Shown here piece by piece: positions 1-9,111 of a DNA stretch of 64,000 nucleotides; position 1 is the first letter of the stretch, and every line of letters starts with the position of its first letter. This DNA is from Proteus mirabilis ATCC 29906. Its GTDB lineage: Bacteria; Pseudomonadota; Gammaproteobacteria; Enterobacterales; Enterobacteriaceae. The position numbers and the translations under genes were made by a program. The stretch is taken from positions 95,956 to 159,955 of the forward strand of contig NZ_GG668576.1 of assembly GCF_000160755.1 (NCBI RefSeq), given 5' to 3'. The notes beneath the pieces are model-generated. The model was not told where the DNA came from and did not search any database. It saw nothing but the letters and a program-made list of their open reading frames with translations.

Positions 1-564
1 TTAATTATTCAATTGGTTTCTTCTAAACCTATCTATATGCCTTATGAATGGTCAAAATGGGTATTAGCGATTGTCGCTTTCTCATTATGGGGCATCATTG
101 GTTATCTCTGCTCTACATTAAATGGTAAACATTGGCTATGGGCAGCCTCTTGCTCTTTAGGGGTAAGCTTATGTATTGGGCAAGCCATTCCCAATAGCTC
201 TATTGATGGTAAATTACCGCAAGAGTTTATTCGCCAAAATATCGATACCCTCAATGCGAGCAAATATATAGTCAGTAACAGCGTTGGTGTGGGGGCTGGA
301 TTAGCTTGGGAATTGCAACGTAGCGATATCTACCTTTATGAGAGAACAGGGGAATTAACCTATGGAATTGAATATCCAGATTCTCAACATAGATTACTAA
401 AACCTGAAAGTTTTGAGCAATGGTTAGAAAATGCCAGAAAAGAAGGTAATGTCTCTGTGGTGATCACTTATAAAGATCCGAAGAAACTGGCGCAGATGCC
501 ACGACCTGAAGAGTTAGTGACGAATCGTCGTATGGCTATTTTGACCTATGAGAAACGTAAGTAA
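1..564 (+). CDS. arnT: ArnT, 3' part (Ara4N transferase)
   Basis: This is the last 187 or so codons of a gene that starts before the window; the frame is open from base 1. The family moves 4-amino-4-deoxy-L-arabinose from undecaprenyl phosphate to lipid A at the periplasmic face of the inner membrane, which lowers binding of polymyxin. Visible are two hydrophobic segments at the start and then a soluble C-terminal domain with the stretch SVGVGAGLAWELQRSDIYLY and the end MAILTYEKRK, which I recognise as ArnT. The stop overlaps the arnE start by one base, as expected in arnBCADTEF. The TTG at 13 is not a real start. Confidence 0.92.
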   Translation, partial: LIIQLVSSKPIYMPYEWSKWVLAIVAFSLWGIIGYLCSTLNGKHWLWAASCSLGVSLCIGQAIPNSSIDGKLPQEFIRQNIDTLNASKYIVSNSVGVGAGLAWELQRSDIYLYERTGELTYGIEYPDSQHRLLKPESFEQWLENARKEGNVSVVITYKDPKKLAQMPRPEELVTNRRMAILTYEKRK

Positions 565-905
565 TGGCCTTTTTTTTGTTACTTATTGTTAGTTTGCTAA
601 CCTGTATTGGCCAAGTTTGTCAGAAACAAGCAGTGGTGAGTTGGCAAAATAATTCAACCACTAAAGCCAGAAAGACGATTTTCTGGCTTATTACTGCCAT
701 CGCTATGCTAGGCTTTGGCATGTTATTTTGGTTACGTTTACTGCAAATCCTCCCACTTAGTATTGCTTATCCGATGTTGAGTATTAACTTTATTGTCGTC
801 ACTTTGATAGGCCAATTTATCTATAAAGAGACGGTTAATGTGAAACATTGGGTTGGTATTGCCTCGATTATGTTAGGTATTGTGTTAATGAGTATGCAGT
901 CATGA
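564..905 (+). CDS. arnE: ArnE, Ara4N-phosphoundecaprenol flippase subunit
   Basis: A small membrane protein of 113 residues with four predicted hydrophobic helices, of the small multidrug resistance/EamA-like fold. With ArnF it is thought to flip undecaprenyl-phosphate-Ara4N to the periplasmic side for ArnT. The segment LSIAYPMLSINFIVV is typical. The ATG shares its A with the arnT stop, and the gene ends in an ATGA overlap with arnF, so the three are translationally coupled. Length agrees with the family (about 111 residues). Confidence 0.93.
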   Translation: MAFFLLLIVSLLTCIGQVCQKQAVVSWQNNSTTKARKTIFWLITAIAMLGFGMLFWLRLLQILPLSIAYPMLSINFIVVTLIGQFIYKETVNVKHWVGIASIMLGIVLMSMQS

Positions 906-1303
906 AAACCGGTTACTTATGGGCCATCGCCAGTGCATTATTAGTCACAGTTGCACAACTACTGTTAAAAATAGGTATGTCAGAATTACCTGATCTGCAA
1001 TTAGAAAAACAGTGGTTTGATCTTCATTGGTTATGGGCAAACATAATACCTATCAGCGTTGTTTTCGTGGGACTGATTGGCTACGTACTGTCAATGGTTT
1101 GTTGGTTATTGACTTTACGTACAATTCCCCTAAACAAAGCTTATCCACTCATCAGCCTTAGCTATGTCTTTGTTTATATTCTCGCGGTAGTTTTACCTTG
1201 GTTTCAAGAAACGCTGTCGTGGTCTAAAACAATAGGTATCATTTTTATTATGCTAGGTGTTTGGTTAATAAGCCAAAAAACGGAGCAAACAACATCGCAT
1301 TAG
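902..1303 (+). CDS. arnF: ArnF, Ara4N-phosphoundecaprenol flippase subunit
   Basis: A 133-residue membrane protein with four hydrophobic helices and the motif LNKAYPLISLSYVFVYILA, the counterpart of the ArnE motif. It forms the second half of the flippase. The frame is open further upstream to 848, but ATG 902 lies in the ATGA overlap with the arnE stop and gives the family length, so I choose it. It is the last gene of the arn operon; only a weak AGAGA/TCTCT hairpin (about 1312-1334) follows, so I call no terminator. Confidence 0.93.
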   Translation: MKTGYLWAIASALLVTVAQLLLKIGMSELPDLQLEKQWFDLHWLWANIIPISVVFVGLIGYVLSMVCWLLTLRTIPLNKAYPLISLSYVFVYILAVVLPWFQETLSWSKTIGIIFIMLGVWLISQKTEQTTSH

Positions 1304-1451
1304 CTTAACTTAGAGAGTGTTATTTTCTCTTTAAAGTGAGCTATTGTGCGATTGACACTATCAATGCTTGTGTATTCACCTTCAATCACTTGTTTTTACG
1401 TAAAAAAGCAGATAGATTTTAAAATCTATTGTCAATAATTGGGTGGATGCA

Positions 1452-1943
1452 ATGAGAAAGCCTACTTTTTATTCTTTCTTACTCTGTATTATTCTGCTAG
1501 CTGGATGCTCATCGAGTCCCTCTAAGCGTCTCCCACCCGCGCCCCCGTTAAAAACGCAACTTTCTGATCCTATTATGGTCATTGTGCAATTAAAATCTCA
1601 GCTAGAGCAATGGTATGGTACGCCTTATCGCTATGGTGGCATGAGCCCATCAGGTATTGATTGCTCAGGGTTTGTGTATAGGACTTATAGTGATCGTTTT
1701 GATATACAACTGCCAAGAATGACTATCGATCAAACTAAATATGGTACACAAATTAGTAAAAGTGATTTGATGCCTGGTGATTTAGTATTTTTCAAAACAG
1801 GAGGAGGGGATAACGGGCTTCATGTTGGTATTTATGATACTGACAATACCTTTATTCATGCTTCTACCAGTAAAGGCGTTATTCGTTCATCATTAGATAA
1901 TGCCTATTGGAAAAAAACTTTCTGGCAGGCTCGTCGATTGTAA
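1452..1943 (+). CDS. nlpC: NlpC, NlpC/P60 lipoprotein peptidase
   Basis: A 163-residue lipoprotein with a signal peptide ending in the lipobox LAGC (lipidated Cys19). The NlpC/P60 papain-like domain follows, with the presumed triad Cys71 (DCSGFV), His124 (LHVGIY) and His136 (FIHAS). The family cleaves peptide bonds in murein stem peptides. The sequence follows E. coli NlpC closely through GTPYRYGGM and to the end FWQARRL. A GTG at 1443 is in frame, but ATG 1452 gives the usual signal peptide start MRKP. It is a separate unit from the arn operon upstream, with about 150 bases between. Confidence 0.93.
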   Translation: MRKPTFYSFLLCIILLAGCSSSPSKRLPPAPPLKTQLSDPIMVIVQLKSQLEQWYGTPYRYGGMSPSGIDCSGFVYRTYSDRFDIQLPRMTIDQTKYGTQISKSDLMPGDLVFFKTGGGDNGLHVGIYDTDNTFIHASTSKGVIRSSLDNAYWKKTFWQARRL

Positions 1944-2020
1944 TTTTGTGCCATTGAAGGCGCTAACCTACTGAGTGTTATGCTATCTTATAGCTAACTT
2001 TTTTCATATAGGGATATCTT

Positions 2021-3040
2021 ATGTCAGGCAAATTGCGTCTACTTCTTTCTGAGTCTTATGATCCATGGTTTAACCTCGCGGTTGAAGAGTGCATTTTTAA
2101 ACAGATGCCAGCTGATCAACGAGTCCTTTTTTTATGGCGTAATGATAATACGGTGGTGATTGGTCGAGCACAAAACCCATGGAAAGAGTGTAATACCCGA
2201 AAAATGGAAGAAGATGGTGTGAAATTGGCGCGTCGCTCAAGTGGTGGCGGTGCAGTATTTCATGATCTAGGTAATACCTGTTTTACCTTTATGGCAGGCA
2301 AACCCGAATATAATAAAACTATTTCGACGCAAATTATTTTAGATGGGTTATCGAAAGCCGGCATACAAGCAACGGCATCAGGACGAAATGATTTAGTCGT
2401 ACCATTGGCTGATGGTGAAAGAAAAATTTCTGGCTCTGCCTATAAAGAGACAAAAGATCGTGGTTTTCATCATGGTACTTTATTAATTAATGCTGATTTA
2501 TCTCGTTTAGCTAACTATTTAAATCCAGATCCGAAAAAACTACAGGCGAAAGGGATCACCTCGGTGCGCTCTCGTGTCACTAATTTAGTGGAATTAAAAC
2601 CCGATATAACTCATGAAAAGTTATGCCAAGCGATTACTGACAGTTTTTTTGACTATTATGGTGAGCGTGTTGAAGCTGAAATTATTTCACCACAAAAATT
2701 ACCTGATTTACCGGGTTTTGCAGAAACATTTGCAAAACAAAGTAGTTGGGAGTGGAATTTTGGTCAAGCGCCTGCGTTTTCACATCTATTAGATAATCGC
2801 TTTAAATGGGGTGGTGTTGAGCTGCACTTTGATATTGAACGCGGTACGATTATTAGAAGCCAAATTTATACCGACAGTTTAGATCCCGCACCATTAGAAA
2901 AGTTATCGCAGATGTTAGTTGGACAGCGTTATGCTTCTGGATCGATGAAAAGACTATTAGCGCAATTAATAGAGCAGTACCCAAATAACCAATCAGAGCT
3001 TGAAGAGCTGCAACAGTGGCTTGTTCATGCGCTTTCTTAA
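2021..3040 (+). CDS. lplA: Lipoate-protein ligase A
   Basis: A cytoplasmic enzyme of 339 residues that activates lipoate with ATP and attaches it to lysine in E2 subunits and GcvH. The RRxxGGGxVxHD signature is seen at about residues 71-82 ([12 protein letters not shown]), and KISGSAYKE holds the catalytic lysine. The C-terminal accessory domain is present; length is that of the E. coli enzyme (338). The ATG is preceded by a weak AGGGA-type site. It is monocistronic between nlpC and a convergent terminator shared with pqrA. Confidence 0.95.
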   Translation: MSGKLRLLLSESYDPWFNLAVEECIFKQMPADQRVLFLWRNDNTVVIGRAQNPWKECNTRKMEEDGVKLARRSSGGGAVFHDLGNTCFTFMAGKPEYNKTISTQIILDGLSKAGIQATASGRNDLVVPLADGERKISGSAYKETKDRGFHHGTLLINADLSRLANYLNPDPKKLQAKGITSVRSRVTNLVELKPDITHEKLCQAITDSFFDYYGERVEAEIISPQKLPDLPGFAETFAKQSSWEWNFGQAPAFSHLLDNRFKWGGVELHFDIERGTIIRSQIYTDSLDPAPLEKLSQMLVGQRYASGSMKRLLAQLIEQYPNNQSELEELQQWLVHALS

Positions 3041-3095
3041 TTGATTATTATCTATTTAAGAAAACGACTGACAATAAAATGGTTTGATATAATAA

Positions 3096-3130
3096 ACAAA
3101 GCGGGAAAACATGATGTTTTCCCGCTTTGT
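3096..3130. terminator. Bidirectional terminator, lplA/pqrA
   Basis: A perfect 15-bp inverted repeat (arms 3096-3110 and 3116-3130, ACAAAGCGGGAAAAC and its complement) around a 5-base loop, with T-rich sequence after it on both strands. It sits between two convergent genes and should end transcription of both. Confidence 0.9.
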
Positions 3131-3156
3131 TTTGTCAGTCAATACTTCTGGCTATA

Positions 3157-3525
3157 TTAGCTATTTTCACATGACATAAAACGACGTGTATCTGGTAACT
3201 CACCATGTTCTCTAAATTTAGCTGGTGTAGTGTTGAAGTGTTTTTTAAAGATACGAGTAAATGTTGCTTGGGAACTAAAGCCATACATCAAAGCAATATC
3301 TAAAATGGACATGTCTTTTTCTTGTAAAGACTTTGCTGCTTCCAATAAGCGACGTTTACGTACATATTCGCCTAATGTGCAACCTTTAAAATCTTTAAAA
3401 ATACGTTGCAAATGCCACTTGGAGTAGCCACTTTTATTTGCAATCGTATCAATCTTTATACCCTCATTACGTTGTAACTGAGTTTCTAACCATTTCAGAA
3501 TATCATTAACGACATTTTCAGCCAT
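3157..3525 (-). CDS. pqrA: PqrA-like AraC/XylS regulator (MarA family)
   Basis: A 122-residue protein consisting only of the two helix-turn-helix units of the AraC family (IANKSGYSKWHLQRIFKDF and ALMYGFSSQATFTRIFKKHF). It has no effector domain and so resembles MarA, SoxS and RobA. The size and sequence fit PqrA of Proteus vulgaris, whose overexpression gives low-level multidrug resistance. ATG 3525 is chosen because GGGAGG lies just ahead of it; the frame is open to 3540 but without a better site. A Fur-box-like sequence lies about 120 bases upstream (3643-3661). The symbol rests on recalled similarity. Confidence 0.85.
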   Translation of the reverse strand: MAENVVNDILKWLETQLQRNEGIKIDTIANKSGYSKWHLQRIFKDFKGCTLGEYVRKRRLLEAAKSLQEKDMSILDIALMYGFSSQATFTRIFKKHFNTTPAKFREHGELPDTRRFMSCENS

Positions 3526-3642
3526 AAAAACCTCCCACAATAGGTGGGGACATAGTGCCCAATTAAATAGAATAGTAACGTATGTTATTTGTAATCTATT
3601 TTAAGCATAGAGGAAATAATAGGTAGGCAAAAAGTGCTTTTT

Positions 3643-3661
3643 ATGATTGATAATCATTATC
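3643..3661. promoter_or_regulatory. Fur-box-like site upstream of pqrA
   Basis: The 19 bases ATGATTGATAATCATTATC match the classical Fur consensus at 15 of 19 positions, including the whole right-hand part GATAATCATTATC. The site lies in the 580-base gap between pqrA and lhgO, about 118 bases before the pqrA ATG. Binding is inferred only. Confidence 0.45.
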
Positions 3662-3691
3662 AAAGCAATAGGAGTAAGTAATAAACAATGA

Positions 3692-3710
3692 TTGATAGAT
3701 AGTCTATCAA
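3692..3710. promoter_or_regulatory. Perfect 19-bp palindrome upstream of pqrA
   Basis: Arms TTGATAGA and TCTATCAA (8 bp, perfect) around TAG. There is no T-run after it, so an operator is more likely than a terminator. It is 31 bases from the Fur-like site. The binding protein is unknown. Beyond it, to about 4056, the gap is very AT-rich and I see no gene. Confidence 0.35.
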
Positions 3711-4056
3711 AAAGAAAGTGATAAGTTTTATAAAATTGGCGCATTTTATTTTATTGAATTTACTCTATTATTTAGCAATCGCTAAATTTTGTTATAGCTG
3801 TTGTTTTGTAGACTGTTATATTTTTTGATAAAAAATCAATTAAATCATTGATGAAGATGTATTTCAAATCCAATTTTATTGGTTGAAATCGTTTTTTTAA
3901 TGATTAATATTTCTAATTAAAATAAGTATTGATACTTGGTTGTTTAAAGTGCTTTTATCAATATATAAAGGCTAATATAAATCTGTCAAAAAACGGTTAT
4001 TGCATAGGGGGAATTGTAGACAGAAGCAGAAGATAAAAGCAGATATACTAAATAAG

Positions 4057-4093
4057 CTCACTCACAGACAACGGGAGACACTCTGCGAGTGAG
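4057..4093 (-). terminator. Possible terminator after lhgO
   Basis: Arms CTCACTC (4057-4063) and GAGTGAG (4087-4093) with some further pairing inside (CAG/CTG). On the minus strand it follows the lhgO stop by about a dozen bases, and a modest T-rich stretch comes after it. Confidence 0.4.
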
Positions 4094-4105
4094 ACGAAAG
4101 ATTTT

Positions 4106-5308
4106 TTATAATAAAAAATGCTCTCTTACAATTTCACGACCAATTTCAATCGATGCTGTTGCGGCAGGAGAAGGGGCATTACATACATGTAATGAACGTT
4201 TGCCTTTAACAAAGTGAAAATCATCAACTAATTTTCCTTCGCGAGTTAAAGCTTGGGCGCGTACACCTGCCGGGCCTGGGTGAATATCTGCTTCACGTAG
4301 AGCAGGAATAAGCTTTTGTGCATTTTGGGCAAACAGCTTACGTGAATAGGAACGACGTAATTCGGCCATCCCTTCACCTAAATAATTTCCGGCTATTTTC
4401 CAAAATCCTTTATAGGTTAGTACTTCAGTGAGATCTTTTAAGTCAATATCACTTTTCTTGTAGCCTTCACGTTTAAAGGCTAATACGGCATTAGGGCCTA
4501 CGTCACGATGCCCGTTATACATACGTGTAAAATGGACACCTAAAAATGGGAAATCAGGATTCGGCACAGGATAAATAAGATGATTAACTAAATAATTTTT
4601 ATTTGAGTTGAGCATAAAATATTCGCCGCGAAAGGGAACTATCTTCATGCCGGTATCGTAGCCCGCCATTTTTGCTACCCGATCACTAAATAATCCAGCA
4701 CAATTAATCAGCCACTTTGCGGTAAATTGTGTTGTGGACGTGGTGACTGTTACCGTTTCGTCCGTTTCATTAATCGCATTTACTGCTTGGTTAAAGGCAA
4801 ATACTCCACCTCGAGCTTGAATGATTTCAACGTGTTTGGCGGCAATTTCCGGATAGTTGACAATACCGGCATCAGGAACAAGCAAAGCAGCAATACCATT
4901 AACATAAGGCTCTCTGGCTTTTAGCTCGCTCTCGGTCATTTTAATCACTTCAAGGCCATTTTGTATTCCACGTTGATAGATATTTTCTAATGCTGGTAGC
5001 TCTTTTTCATCAGTTGCCACAATCACCTTGCCACAACGATCGTAATAGAGATGATGCTGTTTACAAAAATTGTAAGTCGTGATGTTACCTTGCTTAGCGA
5101 GTCTTGCCTTTAGGCTTCCTGGTGTATAGTAAATCCCCGAATGAACAACATTGCTGTTATGGCCACTTTGATGAACGGCGGGGCCAGATTCCTTATCAAT
5201 CACCAGTACTTTAAGCTCAGGTTGGCTTTCTTGTAATGCACTGGCAACCCCTAATCCTACTAATCCTGCACCGATGATAATTACGTCATAAGTCATAATA
5301 CTACCCAT
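4106..5308 (-). CDS. lhgO: LhgO-type L-2-hydroxyglutarate oxidase
   Basis: A 400-residue FAD-dependent oxidoreductase of the DAO family with the dinucleotide-binding motif GAGLVG near the N terminus. The segments SGHNSNVVHSGIYYTPGSLKA, VPFRGEYFML, VGPNAVLAFKREGY and PAGVRAQA are close to E. coli LhgO (YgaF), which oxidises L-2-hydroxyglutarate to 2-oxoglutarate and passes electrons to quinone. The first ATG (5308) and a second at 5296 (MTYDVIIIG) are both possible; the second matches the family start better. It is the last gene of the unit and begins 17 bases after the regulator gene, which suggests the imported substrate is a C5 dicarboxylate or 2-hydroxy acid. An oxidase for another hydroxy acid remains possible. 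Confidence 0.85.
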   Translation of the reverse strand: MGSIMTYDVIIIGAGLVGLGVASALQESQPELKVLVIDKESGPAVHQSGHNSNVVHSGIYYTPGSLKARLAKQGNITTYNFCKQHHLYYDRCGKVIVATDEKELPALENIYQRGIQNGLEVIKMTESELKAREPYVNGIAALLVPDAGIVNYPEIAAKHVEIIQARGGVFAFNQAVNAINETDETVTVTTSTTQFTAKWLINCAGLFSDRVAKMAGYDTGMKIVPFRGEYFMLNSNKNYLVNHLIYPVPNPDFPFLGVHFTRMYNGHRDVGPNAVLAFKREGYKKSDIDLKDLTEVLTYKGFWKIAGNYLGEGMAELRRSYSRKLFAQNAQKLIPALREADIHPGPAGVRAQALTREGKLVDDFHFVKGKRSLHVCNAPSPAATASIEIGREIVREHFLL

Positions 5309-5325
5309 ATAATCCAGTATAAGAG

Positions 5326-6039
5326 TTAATTTTTTTCTTGTTGTAAGCGCTTTAACTTTCCACGTACATTGGCTAAATGAAGACGCATTTTGTGGCTAGT
5401 TTCATCACTATCTTGTTGTCTTATTGCTTCAACAATAGCTTCATGCTCTGCAATAACACGCTCAGTTTCGGCAATACGTCCTTTATTTTGGCTTAAGGAA
5501 TACATCAATACGCCAAGATAAAGCTCATGTAAGTTATCGAGGATGCGCACGAAAAAAGGATTATGTGAAGCAACCATAATGGCACGATGAAATTGATAAT
5601 CTTCTTGATGACCAATGTTGTTGTTTTTCTGCGTGGCTAAGATAAAGGCCTGATGTGCTTGCTCTATCGTCAGCAATTCTTCTGGTGTTCGACGTAAAGC
5701 GGCAATGGCTGCCGCTTCATGTTCAATGACCTCACGCATTTCAAGCAGTGATTCAATTTCTTGAGGACAAGCAATTTCCATCACAATAGGTTCGTATTTA
5801 CTCAAGATAGAGTGGTCAATAACGCGTCTACCGCCTCCTTGGCGTGACGTAATAATGCCACTCGCTTCTAATACCCCTAATGCTTCTCTGATGGGAACTC
5901 TGCTAACGCCAAAGGCGTCAGCGAGTACATTTTCAGACGGTAGTTTTTCACCAATAGGATAGGTCCCGTCATAAATATTTTGCTTAATTTGATCAAGAAT
6001 TTGTTGCGACGCTTTTTGGCGTGAGATCTTTTTTATCAT
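5326..6039 (-). CDS. GntR-family regulator with FCD domain
   Basis: A 237-residue protein with an N-terminal winged helix-turn-helix (YPIGEKLPSENVLADAFGVS, then RVPIREALGVLEASGIITSRQGGG) and a C-terminal all-helical FCD ligand domain. It is thus of the FadR subfamily, whose members usually sense carboxylates and bind operators such as TTGTATACAA. Exactly that palindrome lies ahead of the first gene of this unit (9102-9111). Its ATG follows the permease stop with no gap (TAG then ATG), so it is co-transcribed. It probably controls this operon in response to the substrate. Confidence 0.88.
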   Translation of the reverse strand: MIKKISRQKASQQILDQIKQNIYDGTYPIGEKLPSENVLADAFGVSRVPIREALGVLEASGIITSRQGGGRRVIDHSILSKYEPIVMEIACPQEIESLLEMREVIEHEAAAIAALRRTPEELLTIEQAHQAFILATQKNNNIGHQEDYQFHRAIMVASHNPFFVRILDNLHELYLGVLMYSLSQNKGRIAETERVIAEHEAIVEAIRQQDSDETSHKMRLHLANVRGKLKRLQQEKN

Positions 6040-8007
6040 CTAGTTTTCTCCAGATACTTGCCCTACATTGACCAGCTGTTTTTTAGAGCGCAACAGATGG
6101 AAAGCGCCAGTAAGTAAGATCAACGCCATACCTAATAAATCGGTATATAGTCCGGGCTTAATCATTAAAATAGCGGCCGCTGCAAAGGCGATACGTTCAA
6201 ACCATGTTGTTTTGATTATCCAAAAATTCGCAGTGGCAATACTTAGTGCATAAATTCCCACTAATGCACTAATGACCATTAACCCGATAGAGATAACACT
6301 TAAATTATCACCTTGCATCAGTAATGCAGGGTTATAAACTAAAATAAAAGGAATAATAAAACCAGGGAGTGCTAAACGTACCGCATCCCATGAAGTTTGC
6401 ATCGGATCGGCTCTCGCAATACTTGCTGCCGTATAGCTTGCTAGGGCGACCGGAGGAGTAATATTGGATAACGCGCCAAACCAGAAGACAAAGAAATGAG
6501 CCGCTAAAGGCATCACACCGGCTTTAATTAAAATAGGTGACACTGTAACGGCAACCACGATATATAGAGCAGTTGATGGTAAGCCCATACTTAATACAAT
6601 ACAGACTAACATCACAACCAGTAAGATCATCCATAATGTATTGTCAGTCATAGAGACAATATTAAATGCTAAGGTCGCACCGATACCGGTCATGGTAACA
6701 ACACAAATAATCACACCAATGGCAGCACAAGCGATAGTCACTTGTACCGAGCCACGAGCCGCTTCTGCTAAAGCATCAGCCACTTTAGTTAATGTCATTC
6801 GTACCGTTTTATCAGGTGTTAGCCAGCTGGCAACAATAATGGTTAAAATACCAAGAAAACCCGCATAAATAGGAGTTTTACCCATTAATAGCGTGCCAAT
6901 TACAATAATTAAAGGTAATAGTAATAAACCGCGTGCTTTTAATACCGCTTTAACTTGTGGAATATTCTCTTTGCTAAGTCCTTTTAAACCTTGTTTTTTC
7001 GCTTCAATATCAATTGCCATGATCAAGGCCGCGTAATAGAGCAACGCAGGAATAATCGCGGCAATAACAATCGTGGTATAAGAAATTCCCAAAAAGCCCG
7101 CCATAATAAAAGCTGCCGCACCCATAATTGGTGGCATGATCATTCCACCTGTAGATGCAGTAGCTTCAACGGCACCCGCAAAACGTGATGTTAAGCCAAT
7201 GTTTTTCATTAATGGAATGGTAAAGGTTCCCGTAGTGGCTACGTTGGCGACCGCGCTACCACTTAATGAACCTGTTAATGCTGATGAAATGACGGCAACT
7301 TGAGCAGGCCCCCCACGGCGACGTCCCGCCATGGCTAGCGCTAAATCATTAAATAGTGCTGTGGCACCACTAACACTTAAAAACGAACCGAATAAAATAA
7401 ATACCACGATAGCGGTAGAGGCAGTAGAGAGTGTAATACCAAAAATACCTTCACTGGTCATAAATAAACGATATAACAGTCTCTCTACAGAAAATCCTGC
7501 ATGACCAAAAATACCCATAAAGTATTGGCCAAATAGGGCATAGATAATGGCGAATGTGGCTAGGCTAGGAATAAAATAGCCCGTTGTTCTTCTTGCTGCT
7601 TCAAAAAGAACAATAATGCCAAGAATTGCCATCGCATAATCCATTGTGTTGGGAATACTTTTTCTTACCACATGGAGATCAACATAGTTAAAGAAAAAAT
7701 AGCCATAGCTGATTAATGTTAAAGCGATAAAAAGATAATCCCAGCCATTAAATTTTGCGGTAGAAAATCGTTTAGAGAATGGAAATAAAATAAAACCAAG
7801 GATCAAAATACCACTAAGAAAAATAGTATTACGATAAAACTCTTGGGTGTTGGATAAGGCATTAGAGTAAATAGCATACAACGAAATGAATATCGCCAGC
7901 GTGGTGGTGATTTTTAAATAGATACCGGTAAGGTGACGAGTGCCTGAGCTAGCTTCTTTATCTAATGCTGGTGGCTCTACCGGAGTTAGGTGGTCATTAT
8001 TAGTCAT
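6040..8007 (-). CDS. TRAP transporter permease, fused DctQ-DctM type
   Basis: A 655-residue inner-membrane protein with many hydrophobic helices. The first third corresponds to the small DctQ-type subunit and the rest to the large DctM-type subunit, with conserved pieces SGSAVANVATTGTFTIPLMK, EATASTGGMIMPPIMGAAAF and GLPSTALYIV. Such fused permeases work with TAXI binding proteins, and one is encoded directly upstream (gap 12 bases). I recall a report that a TAXI P-Q-M system of Proteus mirabilis is a proton-driven 2-oxoglutarate symporter. I cannot check that this is the same locus, but the neighbouring LhgO fits. Confidence 0.92.
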   Translation of the reverse strand: MTNNDHLTPVEPPALDKEASSGTRHLTGIYLKITTTLAIFISLYAIYSNALSNTQEFYRNTIFLSGILILGFILFPFSKRFSTAKFNGWDYLFIALTLISYGYFFFNYVDLHVVRKSIPNTMDYAMAILGIIVLFEAARRTTGYFIPSLATFAIIYALFGQYFMGIFGHAGFSVERLLYRLFMTSEGIFGITLSTASTAIVVFILFGSFLSVSGATALFNDLALAMAGRRRGGPAQVAVISSALTGSLSGSAVANVATTGTFTIPLMKNIGLTSRFAGAVEATASTGGMIMPPIMGAAAFIMAGFLGISYTTIVIAAIIPALLYYAALIMAIDIEAKKQGLKGLSKENIPQVKAVLKARGLLLLPLIIVIGTLLMGKTPIYAGFLGILTIIVASWLTPDKTVRMTLTKVADALAEAARGSVQVTIACAAIGVIICVVTMTGIGATLAFNIVSMTDNTLWMILLVVMLVCIVLSMGLPSTALYIVVAVTVSPILIKAGVMPLAAHFFVFWFGALSNITPPVALASYTAASIARADPMQTSWDAVRLALPGFIIPFILVYNPALLMQGDNLSVISIGLMVISALVGIYALSIATANFWIIKTTWFERIAFAAAAILMIKPGLYTDLLGMALILLTGAFHLLRSKKQLVNVGQVSGEN

Positions 8008-8019
8008 AACTCACTCCTG

Positions 8020-9054
8020 TTATTTATTATTAGTTTGCGTTTGAGCTTCAGGTGGAATTAAATAGTCAGGGATATCTAATCCAATTTCTTTGTAATAACG
8101 ATAAGCTCCAAGGTGTAATGGCACAGAAACACCTTTTAACGCATTTTCGGTGGTGATGTATTTTGCAGCACTATGTACTTGATGAACTTCTGGTAAGTTT
8201 TCAAACATGGTTTTAGTCAATTCATAAACTAACTGGTCATCAATACTTGTGGTTGTCATTAAGATATTAGGTTGTGCAATGGTGTTTACTTTTTCTGCTT
8301 GGCGAGGGTAGGTATTTGCTGGTATTTCAAAGCGAAACCAAGAGTTAGCAATATGATTAATATCATCAAGTTGCTTATCAGTCACTTCAAGTAATTTGGC
8401 ATTAACACCACTGGCATACATATCGGTAACCGCAGAGGCGGGAACACCCGCAGGTAATGCCCCCCCATCAAGGCGTCCATCACGCATTGCTGAAACAGTA
8501 TCTCCATAACCAAGATATTCAGGAGTGATCTCTTTTTTAGTTAAATTCACACCTTTAAGAATGATAATGGTCGATTGTTCAGTGCCACTGGCTTGTGGCC
8601 CGACAGAGAAGCTGGTGGCACGAATATCATCCAATGTTCCTGTTTTTACTTTGTCATTCATTAAGACAAAGTGCTCTACATTTGGCCAAAGCATTGATAT
8701 AGAACGTAGATTTTTTTCAGGTTTGCCTTCAAAATTACGTACACCTTCGTAAGCTTCCACAGCTAATAGACTTTGTAGAATAGAAAGCTGAGCTTCGTTT
8801 TGTTGCATTAAATAGATATTTTCAATTGAGCCAGCAGAGGACTGCCCTGTGACTTGTATTCCTCTATCCTTGAGGTGGGTGCTCCAAACATTGGCTAAAC
8901 CGACTCCCATCGGGTAATAAGTTCCTCCTGTTGAGGCCGTTGCTACAGAGAGAAATTGCTTATTGGCATTCTCTTTTTTGCCGATCATTGCTAGTGATAC
9001 AACAGCAATAACAGCAACAATACCGATGGCAAGCTTTGTTTTTCTTATTCTCAT
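8020..9054 (-). CDS. TAXI-family TRAP binding protein, membrane-anchored
   Basis: A 344-residue TAXI-type solute-binding protein (motifs ATASTGGTYYPMGVGLA, QSSAGSIENI, SVGPQASGTE). The N terminus has a hydrophobic helix at about residues 8-24 (KLAIGIVAVIAVVSLAMI) followed by GKKENANK. There is no convincing signal peptidase site and no lipobox, so it is probably held in the inner membrane rather than free in the periplasm. ATG 9054 is preceded by AGGA at a good distance; the frame is open to 9072 without a better site. It is the first gene of the unit, behind a TTGTATACAA palindrome. Confidence 0.9.
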   Translation of the reverse strand: MRIRKTKLAIGIVAVIAVVSLAMIGKKENANKQFLSVATASTGGTYYPMGVGLANVWSTHLKDRGIQVTGQSSAGSIENIYLMQQNEAQLSILQSLLAVEAYEGVRNFEGKPEKNLRSISMLWPNVEHFVLMNDKVKTGTLDDIRATSFSVGPQASGTEQSTIIILKGVNLTKKEITPEYLGYGDTVSAMRDGRLDGGALPAGVPASAVTDMYASGVNAKLLEVTDKQLDDINHIANSWFRFEIPANTYPRQAEKVNTIAQPNILMTTTSIDDQLVYELTKTMFENLPEVHQVHSAAKYITTENALKGVSVPLHLGAYRYYKEIGLDIPDYLIPPEAQTQTNNK

Positions 9055-9101
9055 GATGTTGTTCCTGTACATAAAAACGCAGGTGAATATTTCACATCAA
9101 C

Positions 9102-9111
9102 TTGTATACAA
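9102..9111. promoter_or_regulatory. Candidate operator TTGTATACAA
   Basis: A perfect palindrome about 50 bases upstream of the binding-protein ATG. The form TTGT-AT-ACAA is the usual operator type of FadR/FCD-class GntR regulators, and such a regulator is encoded as the third gene of this unit. I did not identify the promoter with certainty. Confidence 0.55.
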
